In this document: piece by piece, positions 7,814 to 13,341 of the stretch
Position numbering within the stretch: position 1 is the stretch's first letter
Layout of the letters: the number at the start of each line of letters is the position of its first letter
Assembly (NCBI GenBank): GCA_002690755.1
Contig: NZFT01000087.1
Location: forward strand, 1 to 13,341
Direction of reading: 5' to 3'
Length of the DNA stretch: 13,341 nt
Origin: Phycisphaerae bacterium
Lineage (GTDB): Bacteria > Planctomycetota > Phycisphaerae > Phycisphaerales > SM1A02
Notes under the pieces: model-generated
Database searches by the model: none
Seen by the model: only the letters and a program-made list of their open reading frames with translations
Told to the model about the DNA's origin: nothing
Translations under genes and position numbers: made by a program

Positions 7814-7819
7814 CCCGGC

Positions 7820-9220
7820 ATGAACTCAACCTTCCTCCATCGCTTGGCGGGACCCGCGGCGCTGGCCGCCGTCCTCCTTCTTCTGGTCGGCCCGGCCGTC
7901 GCGGGGCAGGACGACGATTCGGCGAAGCCCGCTCCGGTCTGGAAGGCCAGCCGGTCGAACAACCTGCTGGTCCGATCCGGACCGAGCACCAACGACTATC
8001 TGGTCACCAAGATCAAGAAGGGCGATCCCGTCCTGGTCGCGGACCTCAAGGACGGCAAGTGGGCCGGCGTGCGGATGGTCGGCCCGACCTTCGCCAAGGT
8101 CGGCCTGCTCCTCGAACTCGACGACCGGGTGCGGATCGACGGTGAGGAAGCCGTCGTCGTGAAGGGGCGGGTCAGCCTGATGGCCCCCAATGAAAGTTCA
8201 CGCCCCGCGGACGCGGAGAACGCGCAGGTCGATCCGAACCGCAGCACCCGCCCCGTGCTTCGACTCGAGCCCGAAGCCCGACTGACCATCACCGACCGCT
8301 TCGAGGATGCCGGCCGTTCCTTCCTCCTGGTGAAAGCCCCGCCCGCCGCGACGTTGTGGGTCTTCGCCTCGTTCCTCGAAGACGCGACCCCCGAGCAGAT
8401 CCCCGCGGCGTTCCGAGCGAAGCCCGCAGCCACCCCCGCCGAGACCACCTCGCCGACTCCGGTGGTGACGACCGAAGCCGTCGCGGCGGAGGTCGCGGTG
8501 GTGGAACTCGTCGACGAGGACGCGGCGACCGGTTCCGCGACGGAAGCCGACGCCTCCGGCGACGTTGCCGTGGTGGTCGTCGTCGAGGAGGTGGACGACC
8601 CGGCCGCCACCATCGAAACCACCGACGCCACGGCCGACACCACTGAGCCCGCCGCCGAGGACGAGCCGGTCGATCCGCTGGCGGACGTGACCATCGACGA
8701 GGCCGAAGCCGCCTGGGAGGCGGTGAAGAAGTCGCCGCACGACGATGCGGAACTCGAAGCCCTGCAGCTGGTCTTCGTCTCGATCGCCGCCCGGGAGACC
8801 GCCCCCGTTTCCGAGAAGCGACTCGCCGAACTCCGGATCCGGCAGATCGAACTTCGACGCGAGGTTCGCAACCGGCTCGACAAGCTCGACCGGCTCGAGA
8901 ACCGCAACGACGTCGACCGCGAACGCATCGAGAACGCCAAGGTCGCGATCATCGCCCGCGCCGACTACACGATGGTCGGTCGACTCAACGCGAGCCGCGT
9001 CTACGACGGCAAGCGGCTTCCGCTGCTCTACCGGCTTCAGGATCCCGTCGGCGGCCGGACCATCGGGTACGTGAAGCCGACCAAGGACGTCGACCTCAAG
9101 CCGGGGCTCGGACGAATGATCGGAATCGTGGGCACCAAGAGCTACGACGCGGGTTACCGGCTGATGATCGTGACCCCCCGCCGGTTCGACATCTTCATCG
9201 CGGAATCCGAGTCGAAGTGA
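7820..9220 (+). CDS. Exported SH3-domain protein with planctomycete-type C-terminal domain
   Basis: A 466-residue protein of unknown function. Residues 1-28 form a signal peptide (hydrophobic core ending PAVA before GQDDD, signal peptidase I type). Residues about 40-93 resemble a bacterial SH3 domain: NNLLVRSGPSTNDYLVTKI, KKGDPVLV and DGKWAGVRM follow the usual 'VRSGPS...V-x-x-(L/I)-x-x-G-x-x-(V/L)...W-x-x-V' order. A second similar beta-rich unit spans about 112-190 (VKGRVSLMAP to LWVFASFLED). About 200-290 is a low-complexity Ala/Thr/Val/Glu/Asp linker, followed by a charged helical, possibly coiled-coil segment (about 291-380). The last ~85 residues (GRLNASRVYDGKRLPLLYRL, then GGRTIGYVKP) form a separate compact beta domain that I recall from planctomycete SH3 proteins. 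It probably acts in the periplasm, perhaps binding peptidoglycan. It is divergent from the TolC-family gene, with a shared 63-nt promoter region. Confidence 0.85.
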   Translation: MNSTFLHRLAGPAALAAVLLLLVGPAVAGQDDDSAKPAPVWKASRSNNLLVRSGPSTNDYLVTKIKKGDPVLVADLKDGKWAGVRMVGPTFAKVGLLLELDDRVRIDGEEAVVVKGRVSLMAPNESSRPADAENAQVDPNRSTRPVLRLEPEARLTITDRFEDAGRSFLLVKAPPAATLWVFASFLEDATPEQIPAAFRAKPAATPAETTSPTPVVTTEAVAAEVAVVELVDEDAATGSATEADASGDVAVVVVVEEVDDPAATIETTDATADTTEPAAEDEPVDPLADVTIDEAEAAWEAVKKSPHDDAELEALQLVFVSIAARETAPVSEKRLAELRIRQIELRREVRNRLDKLDRLENRNDVDRERIENAKVAIIARADYTMVGRLNASRVYDGKRLPLLYRLQDPVGGRTIGYVKPTKDVDLKPGLGRMIGIVGTKSYDAGYRLMIVTPRRFDIFIAESESK

Positions 9221-9234
9221 CGAGCCGAAGCAGG

Positions 9235-9240
9235 TAGACT
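9235..9240 (+). promoter_or_regulatory. -10-like TAGACT upstream of tRNA-Ala
   Basis: TAGACT repeats the exact hexamer found before the SH3-protein gene, including the preceding GG. A start about 7 nt downstream would give a leader of about 57 nt before the tRNA. The -35 region (9212-9217, TCGAAG) is a poor match. It lies 15 nt after the SH3-protein stop. Confidence 0.35.
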
Positions 9241-9283
9241 GCACGCCGCGCCGGAGCCCCACCCCGGACGCGGACGATCGAGA

Positions 9284-9301
9284 TTGATCCAGCAGGATCA
9301 A
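9284..9301 (+). repeat. Hairpin TTGATCC-AGCA-GGATCAA just before the tRNA
   Basis: A perfect 7-bp stem with a 4-nt loop ends 2 nt before the first base of the tRNA. It may end the SH3-protein transcript or structure the tRNA 5' leader. No T-run follows it. Confidence 0.45.
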
Positions 9302-9303
9302 GC

Positions 9304-9376
9304 GGGGCGTTAGCTCAGTTGGGAGAGCAGCTGCTTTGCAAGCAGCAGGTCACCGGTTCGAGCCCGGTACGCTCCA
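9304..9376 (+). tRNA. tRNA-Ala (anticodon TGC)
   Basis: A 73-nt cloverleaf. The acceptor GGGGCGT pairs with ACGCTCC including G3-U70, the identity element for alanyl-tRNA synthetase. The D arm is GCTC/GAGC, the anticodon stem GCTGC/GCAGC with loop TTTGCAA (TGC at 9337-9339), the variable loop AGGTC, and the T arm ACCGG-TTCGAGC-CCGGT. The discriminator is A at 9376; CCA is not encoded. A T-rich stretch (TTTCGTTTTTT) follows and could end transcription. The downstream integrase remnant makes this gene the likely attachment site of a former mobile element. Confidence 0.98.
9352..9376 (+). other. Candidate attachment site in the tRNA-Ala 3' end
   Basis: Tyrosine recombinases of genomic islands commonly recombine in the T arm and acceptor 3' half of tRNA genes. 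Here an integrase remnant begins about 130 nt downstream, so this segment is the probable attL/attB core. The other end of the element, a partial copy of this 25-nt segment, was not found elsewhere in the window. Inferred from position only. Confidence 0.4.
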
Positions 9377-9418
9377 TTTCGTTTTTTCCAGTTTCTTGAT
9401 ATCGACAACCCTGTTCCG

Positions 9419-9434
9419 ACCCCCCTTTGGGGGT
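9419..9434 (+). repeat. GC hairpin ACCCCC-CTTT-GGGGGT between tRNA and integrase remnant
   Basis: A 6-bp perfect stem with a 4-nt loop lies about 40 nt after the tRNA. No T-run follows. It may be part of the recombination region or a transcription barrier between the tRNA and the integrase gene. Confidence 0.35.
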
Positions 9435-9471
9435 ACCGCCGAAACGGAATCGGCGAGCGGATCCCACGAAA

Positions 9472-9493
9472 TGGCCACCAAAGTGGCCACCAA
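9472..9493 (+). repeat. Overlapping direct and inverted repeat just before the integrase start
   Basis: TGGCCACCAA occurs twice (9472-9481 and 9484-9493), 12 bp apart. The same stretch contains a perfect 7-bp inverted repeat TGGCCAC-CAAA-GTGGCCA (9472-9489). The position between the putative attachment site and the integrase start is where integrase arm sites, directionality-factor sites or an autoregulatory operator are expected. Confidence 0.45.
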
Positions 9494-9507
9494 TGGGGAC
9501 CGTTCGC

Positions 9508-10180
9508 ATGTCGAAGACCAAGACCCCTATCCGAATCCCCACGTACAGCCGCGACCCCCGCTCTGGTCGAGGCTTCACTCGTGACGTGGACCGAAGGTCG
9601 AAGAAGCGGATTCGCAAGTGGTTCCCCGGCGAGTTCGGAAGCCCCGAATCCCGCGCCGCCTTCCACGAGTTCATTCTGAAATTCACCGGCCCAGCGGAGA
9701 AGGCCACAGCCCGTAAGGCTCGCGAGCGGCTGAAGGCCATGTCCGTGGCCGAAGTCATGGAACTTTGGGTCGCTGACTACGCTCGGCGATTCGGAGAACG
9801 ATCCAAGAACACCACGGCGGCCGGGTACGCCGCGTTGGCCGCCTGCAAAGACCACGCAGCTGTTCGAGCCGCTGAGTTCGAGGCGGGCGATCTACGGGCC
9901 ATCCGGGAGCGACTGGTGGCCGAGGATCATCTCTCGTCTCGCGCGACTCTCGCGCGACGGCGTGAACCGCCAGGTCTACGCGATCCGGCGAGCGTTCCGG
10001 TGGGCTCGTGAGGAATCACTCGTGCCGGCGTCCGTCCCCGTTGATCTCGAAGCCGTGCGAGGCGTGCCACGGAACGAGGGGCGATCCACACCAGACCCCG
10101 AGACCGCGGACGCTGAAGTTGCCCAGCGGATCATCGAGTACCTGGCGGCATCACCCGACCGGGCCGCTGCCGTCGTTCAC
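9508..10180 (+). pseudogene. Tyrosine recombinase (integrase), frameshifted and truncated
   Basis: Remnant of an integrase of the type common in Planctomycetota. The first part (9508-9936, about 143 codons) gives a basic N-terminus, WFPGEFGSPESRAAFHEFI, and the helical core-binding domain ending RAIRERLVAEDHLS. The frame is then lost. The continuation is one frame over, RDGVNRQVYAIRRAFRWAREE and so on (9953 to about 10177), which is the usual second half of the core-binding domain. Removing 16 nt (9937-9952) joins the parts as EDHLSRDGVNRQVYAIRR. Homology ends near RIIEYLAASPDRAAAVV, just before the conserved TG-x-R-x-x-E block with the first catalytic Arg, so the whole catalytic domain is absent. 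ATG at 9508 is preferred (GGGGA upstream); 9493 is possible. It cannot be active. Confidence 0.85.
9932..9958 (+). repeat. Nested tandem repeat causing the integrase frameshift
   Basis: The stretch reads as a 5-nt partial unit TCTCG (9932-9936), then two perfect copies of the 11-nt unit TCTCGCGCGAC (9937-9947 and 9948-9958). Compared with one unit in the inferred ancestor, 5 + 11 = 16 nt were added, which shifts the reading frame by +1. Confidence 0.75.
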
Positions 10181-10181
10181 T

Positions 10182-10328
10182 CTAGAAGTCGAGGTCGGCG
10201 AGGGAGGCCTGGGTGCCCGCGGCGCCGGACCCGGCGAAGGCGTCGACCGCGCGGGCGTGTATGTCCGCCCGATCCGCATCGGGGAGGGCCGCGGTCTCGT
10301 CGGCGTCCGCCCGTCGGTCAATCCTCAA
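10182..10328 (-). CDS. Short reading frame or C-terminal gene fragment
   Basis: A 48-codon minus-strand frame. It could start at the TTG at 10328, overlapping the last 11 nt of the dehydrogenase gene, and it ends at the TAG at 10184-10182. The product ends ALPDADRADIHARAV, then DAFAGSGAAGTQASLADLDF. Third positions are almost all G or C, as in real genes of this window, which argues that it is or was coding. I do not recognise it. No Shine-Dalgarno precedes the TTG. Its stop lies exactly at the edge of the integrase remnant, so it may be the surviving tail of a larger gene rather than a whole small one. Confidence 0.35.
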   Translation of the reverse strand: MRIDRRADADETAALPDADRADIHARAVDAFAGSGAAGTQASLADLDF

Positions 10329-11403
10329 CGGCCGACGTCGCCCGCGCGAGCACCCGGTCGACGGTCGTCCGCTCGAACCGCAGCGGCGTGTTGGCGAGCC
10401 GCTCCGGCGCGGCCTCGGCGTGCACGAGTTCGGTGTCGATCGCGGGCAGCCGGGGCACGCCGACCGAGTCCGCGATCCCGTCGAGATGTCGCGGCAGCGA
10501 CGCGGGCTCGGCGAGGCCGAACGCCTCGGCGATCTCGCGCAGGAGACCCCGCACCGCCGCCGGTCCGTGGGGATGCGTCAATCCTTCGTCGGAGGCCTCG
10601 ACCAACGCCCCGACGACCCACGGCAGCAGTCGTCCGACCGCGATGCCGTGCGGCACGTCCGCCCGCGCCGTGAACGGATACGACAGGGCATGGGCGGCCC
10701 CGGTGAACGAGACGTCGATCGCGACGCCCGCGTGGAACGCGGCCAGCCCGAGGTCGTCGTGGCGGTCGAGGTCGGGAAGCGTCGCGGCGAGTCGACGCAG
10801 TGCCGCCCGGGCCGCGGTCCGCGAGACGTCGGTCGCCCGCACTGAAAGCAGCGATTCGATCGACTGGACCAGCGCATCGAGGGCCGCCGCGGCCGCGACC
10901 ATCGGGGGCGCCGACGCGAGCAGCGAGGGATCGACGACAGCGACGTCGGGCCGGACCTCGGGCCCTGCAATCGACTTCTTGATGCCGTCGATGTAGATGA
11001 CCGCGAAGTGGGTCGCCTCCGCGCCGGTGCCCGCAGTGGTCGGGACCGCGAGCAACCGCGGCGACGACGTCGTCGATGACGCCGCCCGGAACCGGGCGAT
11101 CTTCGCCGCGTCGAGGGTCGCGCCACCACCGACCCCGACGATGACCTCCGGCTGGCTCTCGGTCATCGCGACCTGAATCGGTCGGACGGTGTGATCGGTC
11201 GGTGACCCGGGCCCGGGCGACACGGATCGAAGCCGCGACGCCGCGTCGAGCATTCCACGCATCCGACTGGCGACCGCGTCGGGAAGTCCGGGATCGAGAA
11301 CGAGCAGCGTCGAACGTGCACGCCAATGTGACACGGCGTCCGCCAGTCGTCGGGCGTCGGGTCGGCGGACCTCTTCCATGCCGGGGGACGGATTCACGGG
11401 CAT
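10318..11403 (-). CDS. Iron-type alcohol dehydrogenase, probable phosphonoacetaldehyde reductase
   Basis: A 361-residue cytoplasmic NAD(P)-dependent group III alcohol dehydrogenase. Signatures: the nucleotide-binding GVGGGATLDAAK (about 90-101), VPTTAGTGAEAT (120-131), the metal-site motif LDALVQSIES and GAAHALSYPFTARADVPHG. By alignment to E. coli FucO from memory, ligands Asp (176), His (238) and His (252) are kept, but the second ligand His is Gln (180), and the usual second His of the 'H-x-x-x-H' pair is Tyr. The 'DAL-x-Q-x-x-ES' and 'HALSYP' forms recall phosphonoacetaldehyde reductases (PhpC type). With phnCD divergent from it, a role in interconverting phosphonoacetaldehyde and 2-hydroxyethylphosphonate is plausible but unproven. 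The start ATG at 11403 has GGAG about 11 nt upstream; ATG at 11379 is an alternative. A perfect TTGACA (11450-11445) lies upstream without a clear -10. Confidence 0.85.
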   Translation of the reverse strand: MPVNPSPGMEEVRRPDARRLADAVSHWRARSTLLVLDPGLPDAVASRMRGMLDAASRLRSVSPGPGSPTDHTVRPIQVAMTESQPEVIVGVGGGATLDAAKIARFRAASSTTSSPRLLAVPTTAGTGAEATHFAVIYIDGIKKSIAGPEVRPDVAVVDPSLLASAPPMVAAAAALDALVQSIESLLSVRATDVSRTAARAALRRLAATLPDLDRHDDLGLAAFHAGVAIDVSFTGAAHALSYPFTARADVPHGIAVGRLLPWVVGALVEASDEGLTHPHGPAAVRGLLREIAEAFGLAEPASLPRHLDGIADSVGVPRLPAIDTELVHAEAAPERLANTPLRFERTTVDRVLARATSAVED

Positions 11404-11528
11404 CGATGCACTGTCTCCGATCCGGGCCCGCGATGACGGACGCTTGTCAAGATCCGGTTCAGAACAGGTCCATCTCCCGCACCCGACCCGGGTTTCGTCT
11501 AGGGTGCGGGACCAAGGACCAAATCGCC
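11404..11528. promoter_or_regulatory. Divergent promoter region between dehydrogenase and phnC
   Basis: The 125-nt region must serve both transcripts. For phnC, TAGGGT (11500-11505) is a weak -10 candidate placing the start about 17 nt before the ATG, leaving room for AAGGA. For the dehydrogenase, TTGACA on the minus strand (11450-11445) is a perfect -35, but nothing like TATAAT follows at 16-18 nt. No Pho-box-like repeat was recognised. Confidence 0.3.
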
Positions 11529-12395
11529 ATGGACCCCGCCGCGTCGCCAAGTCGAGAGCCGGGCAAGCACCGTCGATCGCCCGCTGATCCGGCGTTCGAC
11601 ATCGCTGATCTCGGGCTGGTCTTCCCCGGCGGCACCACCGCGCTCGACGGCATTTCCTTGTCGTTCCGTCGCGGCGAGTTCGTGGCGGTGATCGGGCCGA
11701 GCGGGGCGGGCAAGACCACGTTACTGCGATGCCTCAACCGACTGCTTGAACCGACCCGCGGGGTCCTTCGCCTCACCGGCACCGACCTCACGCACCTTCA
11801 TGGCGCCACGCTGCGACAGGCCCGCGGCCGGATCGGGATGATCTTCCAGTCGCACAATCTGGTCGGACGGTTGTCGGTGCTGCTCAACGTCGCGGCCGGG
11901 CGACTCCGGTTCATGCCACCCCGCCGTCCGATCCAGTTCGTGCGTTCACTGATCGGTCGGCCGGCTCCCGAACATCTCGACGCCGCGTTCCAGCGACTGC
12001 GGCAGGTCGGCATCGAACACCTCGCCCATCGACGCGCCGACACGCTCTCGGGCGGCCAGCGACAACGCGTCGCGATCGCCCGGGCCCTCGCGCAGGAGCC
12101 CGATGCGATCCTCGCCGACGAACCGATCGCAAGTCTCGATCCGCGGAGCGCCGAGGTCGTGATGGACACCCTCGCCCGCATCCATTCCGAGACCAGCGTG
12201 CCGGTGGTCGTGAACCTTCACCAGGTCGACGTCGCGCGACGATTCGCGACCCGCATCCTCGGACTGCGGGAGGGTCGGCTGGTCTTCGACGGTCCGCCCG
12301 CCCGACTCGACGACACCGCGGTCGCCTCGGTCTACGGCGATGAGGATCCGTTCCACGCCGGCGACGTCGATTCCGCTCCGGAAGAACGCTCATGA
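11529..12395 (+). CDS. phnC: Phosphonate ABC transporter ATP-binding protein
   Basis: The ATPase subunit of a phosphonate importer, working as a dimer on the cytoplasmic side of the PhnE permease. In 288 residues the full ABC set is present: Walker A GPSGAGKT (56-63), Q-loop Gln 107 in [18 protein letters not shown], signature LSGGQ (173-177), Walker B ILADE (194-198), D-loop SLD (202-204) and switch His 231. The blocks 'FQ-x-x-NLV-x-RLSVL-x-NV', 'LHQVD' (here NLHQVD) and '[13 protein letters not shown]' are the marks that separate PhnC from other ABC ATPases. A ~20-residue Ser/Pro/Arg-rich leader precedes the domain. The ATG at 11529 has AAGGA 10 nt upstream; the frame is open further 5' to 11202, but that part overlaps the divergent gene and is non-coding. 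It overlaps phnD by the 4-nt ATGA. Confidence 0.95.
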   Translation: MDPAASPSREPGKHRRSPADPAFDIADLGLVFPGGTTALDGISLSFRRGEFVAVIGPSGAGKTTLLRCLNRLLEPTRGVLRLTGTDLTHLHGATLRQARGRIGMIFQSHNLVGRLSVLLNVAAGRLRFMPPRRPIQFVRSLIGRPAPEHLDAAFQRLRQVGIEHLAHRRADTLSGGQRQRVAIARALAQEPDAILADEPIASLDPRSAEVVMDTLARIHSETSVPVVVNLHQVDVARRFATRILGLREGRLVFDGPPARLDDTAVASVYGDEDPFHAGDVDSAPEERS

Positions 12396-13321
12396 GCACC
12401 CGTATGACCCGTCTTGTTCCCATCCTGCTCCTCGCCGCCGCGTTCCTCGCGTCGTGCGGATCGGGCGACGCGACCGCGCCGACCCGCACCGGCGCCGAAG
12501 GCGGAGACGCGAGGGCCGACTGGCCGGACGAGATCCGCTTCGGACTGATTCCCAGCGAGGGCGGCACCGACATCGTCGAGACTTTCAAGCCGCTGGCGGG
12601 CTTCCTGTCCGAAACCCTCGGCGTGCCGGTGGTCTTCCAACCCGCCAACCAGTACGCGGGCGTCATCACCGCGATGCAGAACCGCCAGGTCGAGTTCGCA
12701 TACTTCGGACCGAAGTCGTACTGCGAGGCGGCCCGCATCGCCAACGCCGAAGCGATCGCGAAGGAACTCAACGCCGAGGGTCTCGAGGGCTATCACAGTC
12801 TGCTGGTCGTGCCGAAGGGATCCGAGGTGAGCTCGATCGAGGACGCGAAGGGGCTCACCCTCGGCATGGTCTCGCCGAGTTCGACCTCGGGATACCTCGT
12901 ACCCACCATCGGCATCATGGAAGCGACCGGATCGCTTCCAGCCGAACACTTCGACCGCATCGTCTTCGCGGGCAGTCACGGGGCGGTCATGGCGCAGGTC
13001 GCCCAAGGAGATCTTCCGATCGGGGCGTGCAACGACCTCGACCTTCTGACCATGACGCGGAAGGGGATCATCCCGCCGGATGCGGTGGAGATCATCTGGG
13101 AGAGCGCCCTCATCCCCGCCTCGCCGATCGCCGCCCGTCGGGATCTTCCCGCGTCACTGAAGGATGCGATGCGGGACGCGCTGGTCGGCTTCGGGTCCGA
13201 GACCGAAGCCCTCGCGGCGATGGGACGCAGCGGCTGGGTGCCCGCCACCGACGCGGATTACGACTCGGTGCGTCTTCTCGAGCAGAAACGCGAAGAGATG
13301 GCGGCCGAGCACGGTGAGTGA
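12392..13321 (+). CDS. phnD: Phosphonate ABC transporter substrate-binding lipoprotein
   Basis: A 309-residue periplasmic phosphonate-binding protein that delivers substrate to PhnE/PhnC. The signal peptide ends in the lipobox LASC (Cys 22), so it is membrane-anchored; a Gly/Thr/Ala-rich linker of ~20 residues follows. The PhnD / phosphate-phosphonate-binding fold is shown by IRFGLIPSEGG (about 48-58), YFGPKSY (104-110), SSTSGYLVP (163-171) with the Ser-Thr pair that grips the phosphonate in this family, and AGSHGAVMAQVAQGD (193-207) with the conserved His, followed by CNDLDLL. Translation starts inside the ATGA overlap with phnC, so the two are coupled. A probable phnE begins within its last codons. 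Substrate specificity (phosphonate against phosphite or phosphate) cannot be told from the sequence. Confidence 0.95.
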   Translation: MSTRMTRLVPILLLAAAFLASCGSGDATAPTRTGAEGGDARADWPDEIRFGLIPSEGGTDIVETFKPLAGFLSETLGVPVVFQPANQYAGVITAMQNRQVEFAYFGPKSYCEAARIANAEAIAKELNAEGLEGYHSLLVVPKGSEVSSIEDAKGLTLGMVSPSSTSGYLVPTIGIMEATGSLPAEHFDRIVFAGSHGAVMAQVAQGDLPIGACNDLDLLTMTRKGIIPPDAVEIIWESALIPASPIAARRDLPASLKDAMRDALVGFGSETEALAAMGRSGWVPATDADYDSVRLLEQKREEMAAEHGE

Positions 13322-13341
13322 GCCCCCGACCTCGTACCGCG
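13314..13341 (+). CDS. phnE: Probable start of phosphonate ABC transporter permease (cut by window end)
   Basis: A GTG at 13314 overlaps the end of phnD by 8 nt and opens the frame VSEPPTSYR to the window edge. A second GTG at 13318 in another frame is also possible. Only 9 codons are visible, so identity rests on the usual phnC-phnD-phnE order, not on sequence. Confidence 0.35.

Noticed and set aside
8198..9301. Long minus-strand frames opposite the SH3-protein gene (367 and 318 codons)
   Set aside because: They are antisense to a coherent protein with signal peptide and domains; products are Gly/Arg- or Ser/Thr-rich mirror sequence.
9937..9947. Simple 11-bp duplication as the sole cause of the integrase frameshift
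   Set aside because: Removing only 11 nt leaves the wrong frame and a stop codon. Removing 16 nt restores the frame, so an additional 5-nt duplication is required.
10008..10996. Plus-strand open frames running from the integrase remnant across the dehydrogenase gene
   Set aside because: Beyond about 10180 they are mirror frames of the minus-strand genes and have no integrase similarity; only the portion to about 10180 is integrase-like.
11202..11528. Longer phnC start upstream at 11202
   Set aside because: It overlaps the divergent dehydrogenase gene, and the family domain starts about 20 residues after the ATG at 11529, which has a good ribosome site.
1..13341. CRISPR array, insertion-sequence ends, toxin-antitoxin or phage-defence genes
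   Set aside because: No regularly spaced repeats, no transposase and no recognisable defence genes were seen on either strand.

Overview
The window is a GC-rich, gene-dense bacterial segment with strong G/C bias at third codon positions and many TCGA-type motifs. The gene content suggests a planctomycete, probably of the Phycisphaerae group. The pointers are a secreted SH3-domain protein with a C-terminal domain of a planctomycete look, an integrase N-terminus of the type common in Planctomycetota, and several promoters of one shape. This placement is inferred from recognised sequence character and was not computed.

Layout. Positions 1-2567 hold histidine catabolism: the C-terminal half of hutH, then hutU with its own apparent promoter. 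Positions 2568-4209 hold a minus-strand pair of small proteins, a DUF1330 protein and a YdhR-like monooxygenase-fold protein, both of the dimeric alpha+beta barrel type, flanked by non-coding DNA. Positions 4210-9220 hold a DUF3313-like lipoprotein, then (minus strand) a TolC-family outer-membrane factor followed at once by a threonylcarbamoyl-AMP synthase, then a divergent SH3-domain exported protein.

Positions 9304-10180 are a decayed integration site. A tRNA-Ala(TGC) is followed by the N-terminal half of a tyrosine recombinase. That gene is frameshifted by a 16-nt expansion of a short repeat and cut off just before the catalytic domain should begin. It abuts the end of a short, well-biased minus-strand reading frame.

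Positions 10182-13341 are a phosphonate locus. On the minus strand lies an iron-type alcohol dehydrogenase resembling phosphonoacetaldehyde reductases, in which Gln replaces one metal-ligand His. Divergent from it are phnC and phnD, overlapping by ATGA, and the first codons of a probable phnE. The transporter would import phosphonates; the dehydrogenase hints at conversion between phosphonoacetaldehyde and hydroxyethylphosphonate.

Most notable observations: (1) the two-step repeat expansion that broke the integrase, reversible on paper; (2) three genes (hutU, the TolC gene, the SH3 gene) with a TAnnnT -10-like hexamer ending exactly 6 nt before ATG and no clear ribosome-binding site, suggesting leaderless mRNAs; (3) the altered metal site of the phosphonate-linked dehydrogenase. 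No clearly new multi-gene system was found.
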